DNA from: Antitrichia curtipendula
Lineage: Eukaryota > Streptophyta > Bryopsida > Hypnales > Leucodontaceae
Assembly: GCA_951230915.1 (NCBI GenBank)
Contig: OX579636.1
Coordinates: 30,315,567 to 30,379,566 of the forward strand
Length of the DNA: 64,000 nucleotides
Reading direction: 5' to 3'
The notes under the pieces are model-generated. The model was not told the DNA's origin. It made no database searches and saw nothing but the letters and a program-made list of their open reading frames with translations. The translations under genes were made by a program, and so were the position numbers. Numbering within the stretch: position 1 is the first letter of the stretch; every line of letters begins with the position of its first letter. Below are positions 14,101 to 22,542 of this stretch, piece by piece.

Positions 14101-17100
14101 TCAAAGGTACCTTTGGAAAAGTGGCTGGTACAACAAGCATTACTTCCTTAACATTTGTTACAAATGACCGCACGTATGGTCCTTTTGGATTTACTCGAGG
14201 AACACATTTCCAATCCTACCGACACGGAAGAATTGTTGGATTCTTTGGAAGGTCATCCACATCAATAGACCAACTTGGGGTAATTACACAAATTCACGCT
14301 GAAAGCAATGTCTCTAAAATTCAAATGACTTATGTGGGCCCTTGGGGTGGACAAGGAGGTATGGAGTTTCATGACGGCCATGGTAACATTTGTGAGATAA
14401 ATGTGCACTACACCAAATATCAAATTGTTGCATTGCAAGTTGTCTACAAGCAAGGTGGTATGGTTTTGCATGCTACAGATCACGGGGGAACATCAACCGA
14501 AGATCATCATACCCATCATGCCAAGGTGACCACTCTTTGAAATTAGATTTATGCTTGAAAAGCTTTGAATATTTGTATGCTACACATAAAAATAGTTCAA
14601 AATTGTCATCATTATAATTGTTATTATCAACAATAGACACTACACTCTAAATGAATTTATAAACTATACAAAAATATAATGACCAACCTTTTTAGTAGAA
14701 TAAATATTTGTTTTAGAAATGCACAATTTGTATTTTCAAAAAGGCTATATTTATTCTTATACATTGACTTGTGCTTTGATCGACTAGATTTCATTTAAAG
14801 GCTCAGACGAGTTTTTGACACAAACTACCGGTACATATGGTCACATCTCAAGTGGTGAGATGATAACATCATTGACGTTCATCTCCAACAAGCAAAAGTA
14901 TGGCCCATTCGGTCAAGAAGCAGGAGAATCTTTTAGTACTCCAAGCGGAAAGAAGATAATGGGATTTTTCGGAAGATCTGCAACATATCTTGACCAAATT
15001 GGTGTTGTGATCGTTGACCAACCATTAGGCAGTCCAACTTCTTTCAAGACCATTGAAAATGAGGAGTGGGTCCTTGTAGAAGGACCATGGGGTGTGAAAG
15101 AAAAGACCAATTTCTATAATGGAAGAGGCAACATTGTTGAAATAGAAGTAGCCTACAACAAAGATTATGTCATTGGCATTCAAACAACTTATCAGGAAAA
15201 TGGAACAAATTTCAAACAAGGAGCAATTGGTGGTCAAGGTGGCAAAGTACAAAAGGTCAGAGGCCCATACTTCTAAATTAGATTCATTTTTTGATTATTC
15301 TTCACATTTGGTCTTTTAGATTATTAAAGTAAATGATAACTTTTGCTTTGTGTTTTACATTTTGATGTGAATATAAAAGAACAAATTCCTAATGTACTTT
15401 GACAAAATTTTGAATAATATTTTTTGTCTTTAATATCATTTGATCAAACATAAAACTTATATATTAGTATCACACACCTATTCTCATATTTCTAAGTAGT
15501 TAAAAAAAAATTCATTTTAATCATGTTTAATATTTAATCAATACTTAGAATAGAGATTAAATACATTCTGATACCAAATCTACCAAAGAAAACTTCTAGT
15601 ATCATTAGTAGGGTATACTAATACCAATTTTGTTTTGGATTATTGTGTAGATTATACTCCAATTTCCTGACGAGTATCTAATTCAAGTGAAAGGAACCAC
15701 TCGAGAGGTGTCATCTTTAGGTGTGGTGGTGACATCCCTCACATTTGTTACCAACAAGAAGGTTTACGGACCTTATGGATCCATAATTGGAGGTTTGAGT
15801 TTTGAAACCACTCAACATGGAAAAGTGATGGGCTTCTATGGTAGAGCAACAACTTGTCTACATAGCATTGGAGTCCTCGCTGAAGTTGATGATCTACAAA
15901 ATATAGAAACTGTAATCATCCAAGAATCATGGGGAGGCCAAGATGGAAAACCCTTCTATGATGGTCGTGGTGATGTGACAAAACTAACCATCACCTACAA
16001 TGATCTCCATATTGTTTCTTTGCAAATAACCTATAGACATGGAGGGAAGACCTTTAAAGCAAACCAACATGGTGGCGAGAATGATATTGGAACAAAACAA
16101 ACCAAGGTAAGAGAGAGGACTAGTAGCCCTCCTCCGCTTGCATGTACCGCTAGTACAAGTTGTAGATGTGGATCAATGACGGCTTTCAATTGTAATGGGA
16201 GGTTGAACCTTTGGATGTGGTGTCTATGCTTGAAGAATGAATGTTCAAATGCATGTGGTGAATGAAGTGGGTGCAATGTGTTTGGTAGATCTCTTTGAAG
16301 TATCCAGAGGAATACTTGGTGCAAGTCAAGGGTAGTAGCCACCACATCAATGGGCTTACCATCATAGAAAGCCTTGAGTTCATCACCAACAAACAAAGCT
16401 ATGGACCTTATGGTGCATTGAAGCCCCAAGGCCAACTTAGATCTACCCCCAAGAACGGCAAAATTGTTGGCTTTTTTGGAAAGGCGGGTCATTTTGTGGA
16501 TCAACTTGGCGTGGTCATCAGTTTTCCGTCGCAAAGAGATGACTTATTGATAGTGCAAGGATCTTGGGGAGGTCCGGGAGGGAAGCCTTTTAGCGACGGG
16601 AGAGGTGAGATTGTTGAAGTCCTTGTGAAGTACAACAAGAAGCAAATCATCTTGCTCCATGTGACGTATGAGCAAGGGGACACTCGATACAAGTCCCAAC
16701 CGCACGGTGGACTTGACGGCGGTGAAACTAAACAGGTCCAACTTCCAATGAAGCCCTTAGACTTTCATGATGCGGTTTTGATGGTTGCAAGGGAGGTCCA
16801 AAAGAATGCCACGGTTTGTAATTGAAATGTAAAGTGCGTGGCTCCTACATGAGGTTGAACTTACGCATCAAACTTGGTGGGAATGTGTGTGCAGATTTCT
16901 TTTGAAGATGGTGAGTACTTGGTCCAAGTGAAGGGAACCACGGGAAACATAGTCCCGGGTGGGACAATGGTGACGTCCCTCACCTTCATCACCAACAAAC
17001 AAACGCATGGACCGTTTGGCCCCACTACCGGTGGTGCATTTGAAACCAAGGCACATGGAAAGGTTGTTGGCTTATTTGGAAGGTCAGGGAGTTTTTTGGA

Positions 17101-17335
17101 TTCAATTGGTTTCATCACCGAGTTGCATCCGGGCAAGGCCTTACCGGCAACAACAAAGTTGGGTCCATGGGGCGGTCAAGGAGGGCGTGAGTTCTATGGT
17201 GGCCAAGGTGACATTGTGCGGATTGTGGTGTACCACAACCAAAGCCAAATCAATGGAATTCAAACCACATATGAGCAAGGTGGAGTTACTTTTGAACCGG
17301 TGACGTTTGGTAGCACCAATGGCGATACATCCAAG
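142..17335 (+). CDS. Giant multi-domain jacalin-related lectin (28 exons in window, both ends missing)
   Basis: I read 28 consecutive exons, all entering and leaving in phase 0, with AG before and GT after each; no exon has an in-frame stop. Spliced together they give about 3,564 codons. Jacalin domains are beta-prism sugar-binding modules; here the N half carries GPWGG..FYDG..GD and the C half carries TSLTF.TNK..YGP and the GxxxD sugar-binding motif. Introns cut each domain in the middle, so a typical exon holds the C half of one domain, a linker and the N half of the next. That yields 17 complete domains plus one dangling N half at the gap. No start-codon exon, signal peptide or stop exon is visible, so it could be one gene or fused tandem duplicates with undetected first and last exons. 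Family is certain; single-transcript status is inference. Confidence 0.8.
2421..2711 (+). CDS. Jacalin exon: linker plus N-terminal half domain
   Basis: This 97-codon exon follows hinge array A. It starts GVDSSFRSF, crosses a Gly/Ser-rich stretch, then gives the first half of a jacalin domain (VEGPWGSKEETTFYDGNGD, then IQTTY and a GGPGG turn) and ends SK before GTTAGT. It has no C half, so it opens a new lectin block after the hinge. Its N half is closest to that of the exon at 14,788. Confidence 0.82.
3003..3446 (+). CDS. Jacalin exon (C half + N half), sugar motif degenerate
   Basis: 148 codons, from ISLQYPDEYLVQIKG to TKQTK before GTAAGA. The C half has VSSLTFVTNKKTYGPYG, but the expected GxxxD site reads TSCVH, so both key positions are replaced. 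The N half reads EAWGGQGGESFYEGSGD. The intron before it carries an acceptor GTGTAG. The copy at 7985 has the same replacements, as does the diverged paralogue at 15,651 (TTCLH). Confidence 0.85.
3629..4075 (+). CDS. Jacalin exon (C half + N half), GHFVD sugar motif
   Basis: 149 codons, from ISLKYPEEYLVQVKG to GGETKQ. The GxxxD motif is intact (GHFVD) and the N half has GSWGGPGGKPFSDGRGE. The chosen donor (CAG before GTCCAA) is weak. The frame stays open for 26 more codons to a second in-phase donor (ACG before GTTTGT, exon end 4153), which would add a loop in mid-domain. I prefer 4075 because it restores the usual domain length. Confidence 0.8.
4235..4675 (+). CDS. Jacalin exon (C half + N half), GSFLD sugar motif
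   Basis: 147 codons after the acceptor TGTGCAG, starting ISFEDGEYLVQVKG and ending NGDTSK before GTACTA. The C half has VTSLTFITNKQTHGPFG and an intact GSFLD motif; the N half has GPWGGQGGREFYGGQGD. The intron that follows (4676-4943) is the one interrupted by a 600-bp transposon in duplicate B. Confidence 0.86.
4944..5351 (+). CDS. Jacalin C-half exon running into a hinge
   Basis: 136 codons, starting MTLDFPNEYLTQVKG; the ATG is simply the first codon after a CAG acceptor, not a translation start. It completes a domain with an intact GNSLD motif, then instead of a new N half runs into a Pro-rich hinge (SGPTTKPSKDDPNKPQPQP) and ends EYST before GTACGT. It hands over to hinge array B. Its paralogue at 10,528 keeps C half, linker and N half in a single exon. 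Confidence 0.82.
5573..7156 (+). repeat. Hinge-exon array B: 449-bp tandem repeat, 4 exon copies
   Basis: Four units with the same 449-bp period as array A; exons 5573-5812, 6022-6261, 6471-6710 and 6920-7156 (last one 237 nt). Each sits exactly 4,982 bp from an array A exon. The last copy has the same distinctive end as the last copy of array A (CCGGGATGGGGTGG and donor GTACAT). Encoded hinges are of the same Pro/Thr/Lys type, for example TTKPTPPSDKRDE. Array B has one copy fewer than the visible part of array A. Confidence 0.85.
7403..7693 (+). CDS. Jacalin exon: linker plus N-terminal half domain (duplicate B)
   Basis: 97 codons, duplicate of the exon at 2421. The visible coding difference is a short run in the N half, AFNTLCILR here against AFNKQCILR. 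It opens the second lectin block after hinge array B. Confidence 0.82.
7985..8428 (+). CDS. Jacalin exon (C half + N half), duplicate B, degenerate motif
   Basis: 148 codons that look identical to the exon at 3003, including the TSCVH replacement at the sugar site. From here to about 9,838 the two copies show almost no differences, introns included, which marks a very recent duplication or conversion. Confidence 0.85.
8611..9057 (+). CDS. Jacalin exon (C half + N half), duplicate B, GHFVD motif
   Basis: 149 codons matching the exon at 3629, with the same weak CAG/GTCCAA donor and the same alternative in-phase donor 78 nt further on (exon end 9135). Confidence 0.8.
9217..9657 (+). CDS. Jacalin exon (C half + N half), duplicate B, GSFLD motif
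   Basis: 147 codons matching the exon at 4235. The following intron is 870 bp instead of 268 bp because a 600-bp inverted-repeat element (9839-10,438) sits in it. Confidence 0.86.
9839..10438. mobile_element. 600-bp non-autonomous TIR transposon in a lectin intron
   Basis: Comparison with the empty site in duplicate A (4,852-4,862) defines the insertion exactly. Ends are TCCTAGGGAGATCACTT and, inverted, CCCCGGGGAGATCACTT (14 of 17 matching). A 5-bp direct repeat TTGTT flanks it (9834-9838 and 10,439-10,443), while duplicate A has a single TTGTT. The interior is AT-rich with no ORF. Superfamily not assigned. Confidence 0.85.
10528..11352 (+). CDS. Long jacalin exon: C half, Ser-rich linker, N half
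   Basis: 275 codons, the longest exon of the locus. It starts IILDFPNEYLTQVRG and completes a domain whose GxxxD site is lost (SDSLN). About 120 residues of linker follow, including a Ser-rich tract (SSPESVHSSSSSSSKSSRS) and an acidic/amphipathic part, then the next N half begins (VEGPWGGNDGDLFYDGIGD). It is the AT-richer paralogue of the exon at 4944 and may show the state before the hinge exons were amplified. Confidence 0.85.
11480..11917 (+). CDS. Jacalin exon (C half + N half), GSYID motif
   Basis: 146 codons from VVLKAPKEHIICIKG to SQSQT before GTAAAA. Motif intact (GSYID); the N half reads GSWGGDNGHVFSDGRGD. First of the AT-rich, older-looking exons. Confidence 0.85.
12117..12584 (+). 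CDS. Jacalin exon (C half + N half), CDFLD at sugar site
   Basis: 156 codons from IVLNFPDEYLLQVEG to GGDTTK before GTAATA. The sugar site reads CDFLD, keeping Asp but not the leading Gly. A slightly longer linker precedes the N half GPWGGAGGSPFYDGRGD. Confidence 0.85.
12854..13291 (+). CDS. Jacalin exon (C half + N half), DEFLD at sugar site
   Basis: 146 codons from IKFDPEHEQLLQIQG to GGKTAK before GTATGC. ITSLTFITN is conserved; the sugar site reads DEFLD (Gly replaced). The N half reads GPWGSKNGTIFYDGRGT. Confidence 0.84.
13489..13929 (+). CDS. Jacalin exon (C half + N half), GVCLD motif
   Basis: 147 codons after the acceptor ACAACAG, from IFFNAKNEELFQVKG to GGEMTK before GTGATA. Motif intact (GVCLD); the N half reads GPWGGSKGNAFYGGRGE. 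Confidence 0.85.
14064..14525 (+). CDS. Jacalin exon (C half + N half), STSID at sugar site
   Basis: 154 codons from ISLKDTDSYLVQIKG to a His-rich end (TEDHHTHHAK) before GTGACC. The sugar site reads STSID (Gly to Ser). The His cluster at the mid-domain junction is unique in the locus. Confidence 0.84.
14788..15255 (+). CDS. Jacalin exon (C half + N half), ATYLD at sugar site
   Basis: 156 codons from ISFKGSDEFLTQTTG to GGKVQK before GTCAGA. The sugar site reads ATYLD. The N half (VEGPWGVKEKTNFYNGRGN) is the closest relative of the N-half exons at 2421 and 7403, so those look like its 3' part joined to a hinge. Confidence 0.84.
15651..16106 (+). CDS. Jacalin exon (C half + N half), conversion breakpoint near its 3' end
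   Basis: 152 codons from IILQFPDEYLIQVKG to TKQTK before GTAAGA. It is the diverged, AT-richer paralogue of the exons at 3003 and 7985, and its sugar site is likewise degenerate (TTCLH). From about 16,086 onward the DNA becomes essentially identical to 3,426 onward and 8,408 onward. Confidence 0.85.
16289..16735 (+). CDS. Jacalin exon (C half + N half), third copy of the 3629 type
   Basis: 149 codons; I noticed one base difference from the exon at 3629 (CCAGAG for CCGGAG, silent). GHFVD motif intact. Same weak donor and same alternative donor (exon end 16,813). Confidence 0.8.
16895..17335 (+). CDS. Jacalin exon (C half + N half), third copy of the 4235 type, next to the gap
   Basis: 147 codons matching the exon at 4235 except a silent AAC to AAT near the end. 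It finishes on an N half whose C half must lie in or beyond the assembly gap that starts 15 bp into the intron. By analogy with the other blocks, the next exon should be of the 4944/10,528 type. Confidence 0.85.
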
Positions 17336-17350
17336 GTACTAATCACAACC

Positions 17351-17550
17351 NNNNNNNNNNNNNNNNNNNNNNNNNNNNNNNNNNNNNNNNNNNNNNNNNN
17401 NNNNNNNNNNNNNNNNNNNNNNNNNNNNNNNNNNNNNNNNNNNNNNNNNNNNNNNNNNNNNNNNNNNNNNNNNNNNNNNNNNNNNNNNNNNNNNNNNNNN
17501 NNNNNNNNNNNNNNNNNNNNNNNNNNNNNNNNNNNNNNNNNNNNNNNNNN
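17351..17550. other. Assembly gap (200 N)
   Basis: Exactly 200 undetermined bases, probably an arbitrary gap size. The left edge lies inside near-identical triplicated lectin sequence; the right edge is unrelated AT-rich DNA. Collapsed lectin exons, and the end of the gene, may be missing here. Confidence 0.98.
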
Positions 17551-17774
17551 AATTTCATCTCTAAAAATCCGTTTGAGATTTCAAGACTCTAGTCAAAAGT
17601 TATTGACAGATTTCTACTATGCATTTCTACAAAATGTAAAAAAAATTTCCCTTCTAATCTTCTTTTGAACTTTGTCCATAACTTTTGATTGGAGACTTTG
17701 AATCACAAGCGGATTTTTGGAGGTGAAATTTGTCTTGATTTCACATCTTTTATGAGTTCAAAGTGTTTTGGAAA

Positions 17775-17945
17775 AAGTTAATCTACTATGCCTAAATGAG
17801 GTCTGAAATTTTAATTCTAACACAATTTCTACTTTGGAAAAAACTATGAATGGTGGAGCTCCTACTACATCTAATTTACTTATCCCACATTGTTTGTTCT
17901 ACCTCCTATCACCCCATGTGTATATAGTAAGCTTCTCTTCCCTGT
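17775..17945 (+). repeat. Dispersed repeat, copy 1 (second copy at 39,545)
   Basis: Shares long matching stretches (ACTATGCCTAAATGAGG, TATCCCACAT, TTGTTCTACCTC) in the same order with 39,545-39,715. Non-coding; type unknown. The rest of 17,551-18,350 shows nothing recognisable. Confidence 0.6.
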
Positions 17946-18353
17946 TGCAACGCATCGAAGGTGAAAGTGCATTTCTCCCATTTACCTGGATACAAAATAA
18001 TGGAAACTTTATTCTAGATGGGAAATATCTTCTTTTCAATTTTTTCACACAAGTAAAGGAAACTTTATTGAGGTTAAAATTACTTGTGAGAAAAGTTTGA
18101 AGGTAAAAGGGGGATGTGCCTCGAAGATTGGTGAGAAGGACTGTCATTGCCTCGAAACTGGGTTGAAAAAGGTAGTCAGAGCCTTTGGCGAGCCGCGCTG
18201 AAGGTTCACTATTTCCCCGTGTCTCCTTAAAATTCTGGCGCGGCCGGGCAGTTTTCCCCGTTTGGCGCGCCAGCCGTGGGGGAGGAAATGAAGCCAGGGC
18301 TCGCTCAATCAGCGTGTTAGGCCCCTTGGTGAGCAGCCGTGGCGATGCTCTAA

Positions 18354-18822
18354 GGGCATCTCCACCGGGTCACGCCATAGTGCCCCTGTAAGCGCTTTGG
18401 CGTGCCCGGGTGACTTTTTGAGACCCACCAGTCATGGAAGTTTGCGCTTTTTAGTGCAGGTCACGTTAAAAGAGGTGCCTCACACTTCAAGCTCCCGTGT
18501 TGACATGAGCCCCGGTAGAACCTGGATTTCAATGTGCCTTGGGGTTGAAGCCAAGTAGGCAAGCAACAGTGCAGCAGAATGTGTACCAGAACCATCTCTA
18601 GCTGCATCAGAGCCAATGAGCTTCATGCTTGGGTAGCCATGTCGGAATCTCTAGCTTGCCAAATGAATGTTGAGCCTCGAAAAATGGGATTTGCTGGGTC
18701 TTTGGCTCATTTTAAAGGCGTGCCGGTGGGGGTCCAAAAAGATGGTGAGGCTTTCTTGTCAGAGAACATACGCTACAGACCATGTGGCGTGCTCATTTTA
18801 GAGAGAACCGGTGGAGATGCTC
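18354..18822. mobile_element. PIF/Harbinger-like MITE (Tourist type)
   Basis: Inverted ends GGGCATCTCCACCGGGTC and GAGCATCTCCACCGGTTC are flanked by a TAA direct repeat (18,351-18,353 and 18,823-18,825), the 3-bp target expected of Harbinger elements. 469 bp, no transposase. The bases just left of it (GGCGATGCTC then TAA) resemble another right end, so a second copy may abut it. Confidence 0.7.
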
Positions 18823-18825
18823 TAA

Positions 18826-19205
18826 GAAATTTCAGATTTCTAACTGTCAAATTGAGTTGACCAGCTCCCTTACTCAAAGCCAGAGAGAGAAATTCACAAA
18901 ATTCAGAAATGAGAGGTCTAGGGAGGAATTCAAAAACTTCTTAAGAAAGTTAGAGGCCAGGATACCACTCAAAGAAATTTCAGATTTCTAAAAGTCAAAC
19001 TGAGTTTACCATCTTCCATTGAGCTTACTTCAAGTCAAAGAAAGGAATTTCCAAATTTCAGATTGAGAGGTCTAGAAACAGAGGTTCAGAGAGGGGGTTT
19101 GTATTTTCTCAAGAGGGTGAGAGGCCATTATAATACAAAGGAAATTCAGATTTCTAAACTCAAATTTAGACAAGCTAAGAGAGCAATTGGAATTGAGATA
19201 CAAGC
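18826..19205. repeat. Degenerate tandem repeat, about 150-bp unit, 3 copies
   Basis: The phrases AAATTTCAGATTTCTAA, GTCAAA(C/T)TGAGTT, CAAAG(C/A)CAGAGA and GAGAGGTCTAG recur in the same order at about 18,830, 18,975 and 19,138, with decreasing similarity. Non-coding. The stretch 19,206-20,574 holds many CCGG/TCCGG motifs but no gene I can support. Confidence 0.5.
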
Positions 19206-20574
19206 TAGTAAAGATACAATAAACATATACAAAAGAATTGGAAAATAGAGAAATTGGGGGATTGATGGACCTGGAAGTTAAAGTCATCGTGTCACATTTC
19301 GATACAAACTAGATTGCCAAAATTTGGAGAAGCCGTTTGGGGAGCTTGAAATTTGCCACAAGAATAAGGAGGTGCCCTCTACATTAAAAATACGAATGCA
19401 AGTGAGGAAGATGGAGTATTGAAGATGGTATCTGGTATTAGAATGAAAGATGAATTTGTTGACTTTTAGTCACTTGTTGAAAAGTTGTTTTTGTCGCACG
19501 CATAGTCTAGGCGTAAGTATCTTTAACACAAAAATGTGGTAAGATGACACAAGTTATCGTCCTAGGGAATTTTAGTATGTTGTTTCAAGATTTGAATATC
19601 CGGTATCACTCCCCAAACACCCAAACAATCCGTTCAATCTATTGCTTATCTCCCAAAAACTAGTGTTATCCGGATTCTAGCCTGGATCCGTCCTCTTCCG
19701 GAATCCGGTTCCAACTCTCCAAGTAATTGGTTTTAGGTACCCCTATTTTACCCTCAGGGGATCCACTATTGATCTTTCTGAGGGGTAGGGACTCACCACT
19801 CTTGATTCTCACACTCTCTACTCTAATCAACCAACCAAAATCCACCACCAAGGGATTGTTTTGTAATAGCAAAAGAAGAAATCCGTACCCTCACAACCTC
19901 CCGGATTAGTCTATCCGGAAAGTAGGTCACACAAGGCCGTGTTAGGTCCTCTTTACTACAACGACGGATCAAGACTTTTCGGAATTAAGTGCTAACTTCC
20001 TAGCTATCAACTGCTCCGGAGGTTGGTAGACCTTTCGATGGTTGGATATATTCCTCTAGCGGTTGCTTATCTCCGCATGGAATCCTCCCTAGACTTCTAG
20101 ACTTGCACCCACCCTTTCCGGGCTTCCCTCGGATCACCGTTCCGGCAAATTAAAGGCACCACGCACAGCTCCTCACTCACAAGTCTAAACTCTTCCGTAA
20201 ATATGCACTCAAACTAATCCGTTGGCCAAGAAATCCAGACTCCCCCCTTGCACACTCTCACTTATAAACCAGCATACAAATGAAACATAGACGCGATACG
20301 CAAAGTATGATCAAACTGATCTCTGGGATGCTTTGATTAAATGACAAGAAAAGGAAATGACAAGCCAACAAGCCGGCCTGCCCTTAAAATCAACAAAAAG
20401 CGACCAAATGGCCAACACAAAATCCGGCCAACGGCCCAACGGCCAACGGGCAAACCAGAAAGTCGTTTAAGAACCTAAAAGTCTGGGACTACGGGCCCTA
20501 CATCCAAATTACCCATTCCAAAAAGTAGTAACCGGACAAAATTCTAACTATCAAAAATTGCAAAACCTAAATGG

Positions 20575-22542
20575 CTACTTGCGTTCTTTCTTCGATGAAG
20601 ATCCGGCCCTCGTGGCTGCAGCAATTGTCTTCCGGACAGGCTTCTTCAGCGGAGTCCTCTTGGTAGCGAACTGGATTCGAATTGCGGGCAGATTCGACTC
20701 TATTTCCGTCTCCGACTGAGAATGAGATTCAGCTGACTCTTCTTCCGTCTCTTCAATCTCCATCGATTCCTCGATCTTCGTCTTCTTCCGTCGAGACGTC
20801 TTGGTCTCCGTGAGGTTGATGAAGTTGTTCACCGGATCTGCAAGGGGAGGAGTCGACTACATGTGATCGAACTTTTCCGGATTGGTCCAGACTAGATTCC
20901 GCACAATTGCCGCGGCTATGTTTCCAGCTTCTGTCTCGCCAGGCTCAAGAGGGGGAAACAAGTTCACCACCAGTTGTCTTCCGGAAGACCCATCCGGTCC
21001 AGTGGTTTGTGTCCCAGCTTCTTTGGGCGTCTCAATAGTATCCGGAATGGTCACCAGGTGTGTCCTGACTTTCGTACTCCTCTTTCTATTCGATGACGTT
21101 CTAACATCCGGTGTGTCTTGAAACTCTCCTCCCGGCAGGTCTGCGAACATGGCCTGGTCCAATAGCAGAGGGTCGAGGCTCTCGATCAGCTGCCGCATCT
21201 CCTTGAGCACCCCTTCAATCCAAGCCTCAAAGTCCGTCAAGATGTTTACCACTTTCGTTCCGGAGATGTGGCCTTGCATTACCATCTCGGAATTCCACAG
21301 TTGGGTCCTTGAAATTGTGGTGGCGGGAAGATTCACTAGCTCCCTTAGCTTCCGGACAAGGCCCATTGCCTCCGTTGCCTTCCGGTTCGCCACATACATC
21401 TCCCGCTCCGACCAGATGTGTTGGTTCCGATAGTGGTTCCGCTCTTCCTGCAAAATCCAAGCCTGAGTGTGCAGTTGTCGGATCTCCTCCGGATCCGGTC
21501 TCCGTTCGATGGCATCGAGGATTTCTGCTTCCTCTTTCATCCCCAGCTTGCCACATACTTCTTGGATGAGTGTCACCATTCGTTTGTTCGCCCCTTTGGT
21601 GGCCCTCAACTAGTGAACGGTGGTCTCAATCGGATCCGTCTCCAGGGTCGAACTTTTGTGTAGGCCAGATCCTCCTGCCTCTTGCTTCCCCTGCGTGCCC
21701 CGATCGGTTGACTTCCAGCGGTTGAATCCGCCCTTCTCCATAGTAGCATGGGTGGCTTCCGGAACGTCTTCTTCCTCGGACTCCGATGGTTTTGGTTCAT
21801 CTTCTGGAAGCAATCCGTACTTGAGGAGGTTGTCACCTTTCCAATACATCAGTTGCTTCAGCTCGCTTAGGGTTTCATGCCGGTCGTACAAGTGGAAAAG
21901 TTAGGGACTAATAGGGCTCGACTTCTTTCCTGAAATGGTCCAGGCTAACTTATCCACTATAGAGTGGATAATTCCACCCCAGTTTACAAGTCTCAGAGCC
22001 GGATTTATCCTATCCCCTAAAGCTTTTAAAATCGTGTTTGCCACGGTTATTGTAACCCAGCTAGGCTTTTCCGGATATAAGATGGGAATCAGGAACTATA
22101 ATAGTTGTTGATCCCAGAGGACAATACAGTCGCTCGCAACGTATCTCTCTTTTGGGTCGGCTCAATTCCGGAATCTATCCATAGGGTACTTTTCCATCCG
22201 ACTGGCCCATCTGGACCTTCTATCTACTGCAAAGTAGGTCCCGGCCCACAGTTTTGGTGTCCATGCTTTTGGACAACCCCTCACTGTCAACTGATATTGA
22301 TTGAGAATCCCATGAAAAAGTTCCTCAATCATCCCCTCACTAAGGATATTCCACAGCCGGTGTAGAAATTCAAGACAGCCCATGGTTGTCAGATCTTCTT
22401 CTAACTCACGGTGGCGATCCGGATGATACGGTATCAACGAACTGACACTCCGGGTTGTCACCGCCGGTTTCCGAATCATAGTTTTCGTCATCCTATAATA
22501 CTCGGATTTGTATTGCACTACCTTCCTTTCTCTTCCTATCAC
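20575..22542 (-). pseudogene. Dead mobile-element-like gene, one frame with five stops
   Basis: A single minus-strand frame of about 655 codons is interrupted only by stops at 22,164-22,162 (TGA), 22,098-22,096 (TAG), 21,903-21,901 (TAA), 21,610 (TAG) and 20,857 (TAG), with no frameshift. Between them are protein-like segments: FHGILNQYQLTVRGCPKAW, FLIPILYPEKPSWVTITVAN, LVNWGGIIHSIVDKLAW, then LFHLYDRHETL across a stop, an acidic SESEEED patch, a charged helical region and a Lys/Ser-rich tail. The style resembles gag-like ORFs of plant transposable elements, but I do not recognise a catalytic domain and see no LTRs. Upstream (22,637-22,628, minus) is a TATA-like TATTTAAA. I read it as a gene killed by nonsense mutations. 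Confidence 0.55.

Noticed and set aside
16874..17668. An apparent 264-codon frame through the N gap
   Set aside because: It continues through 200 unknown bases only because N codons are not stops. The exon ends at the donor at 17,336.
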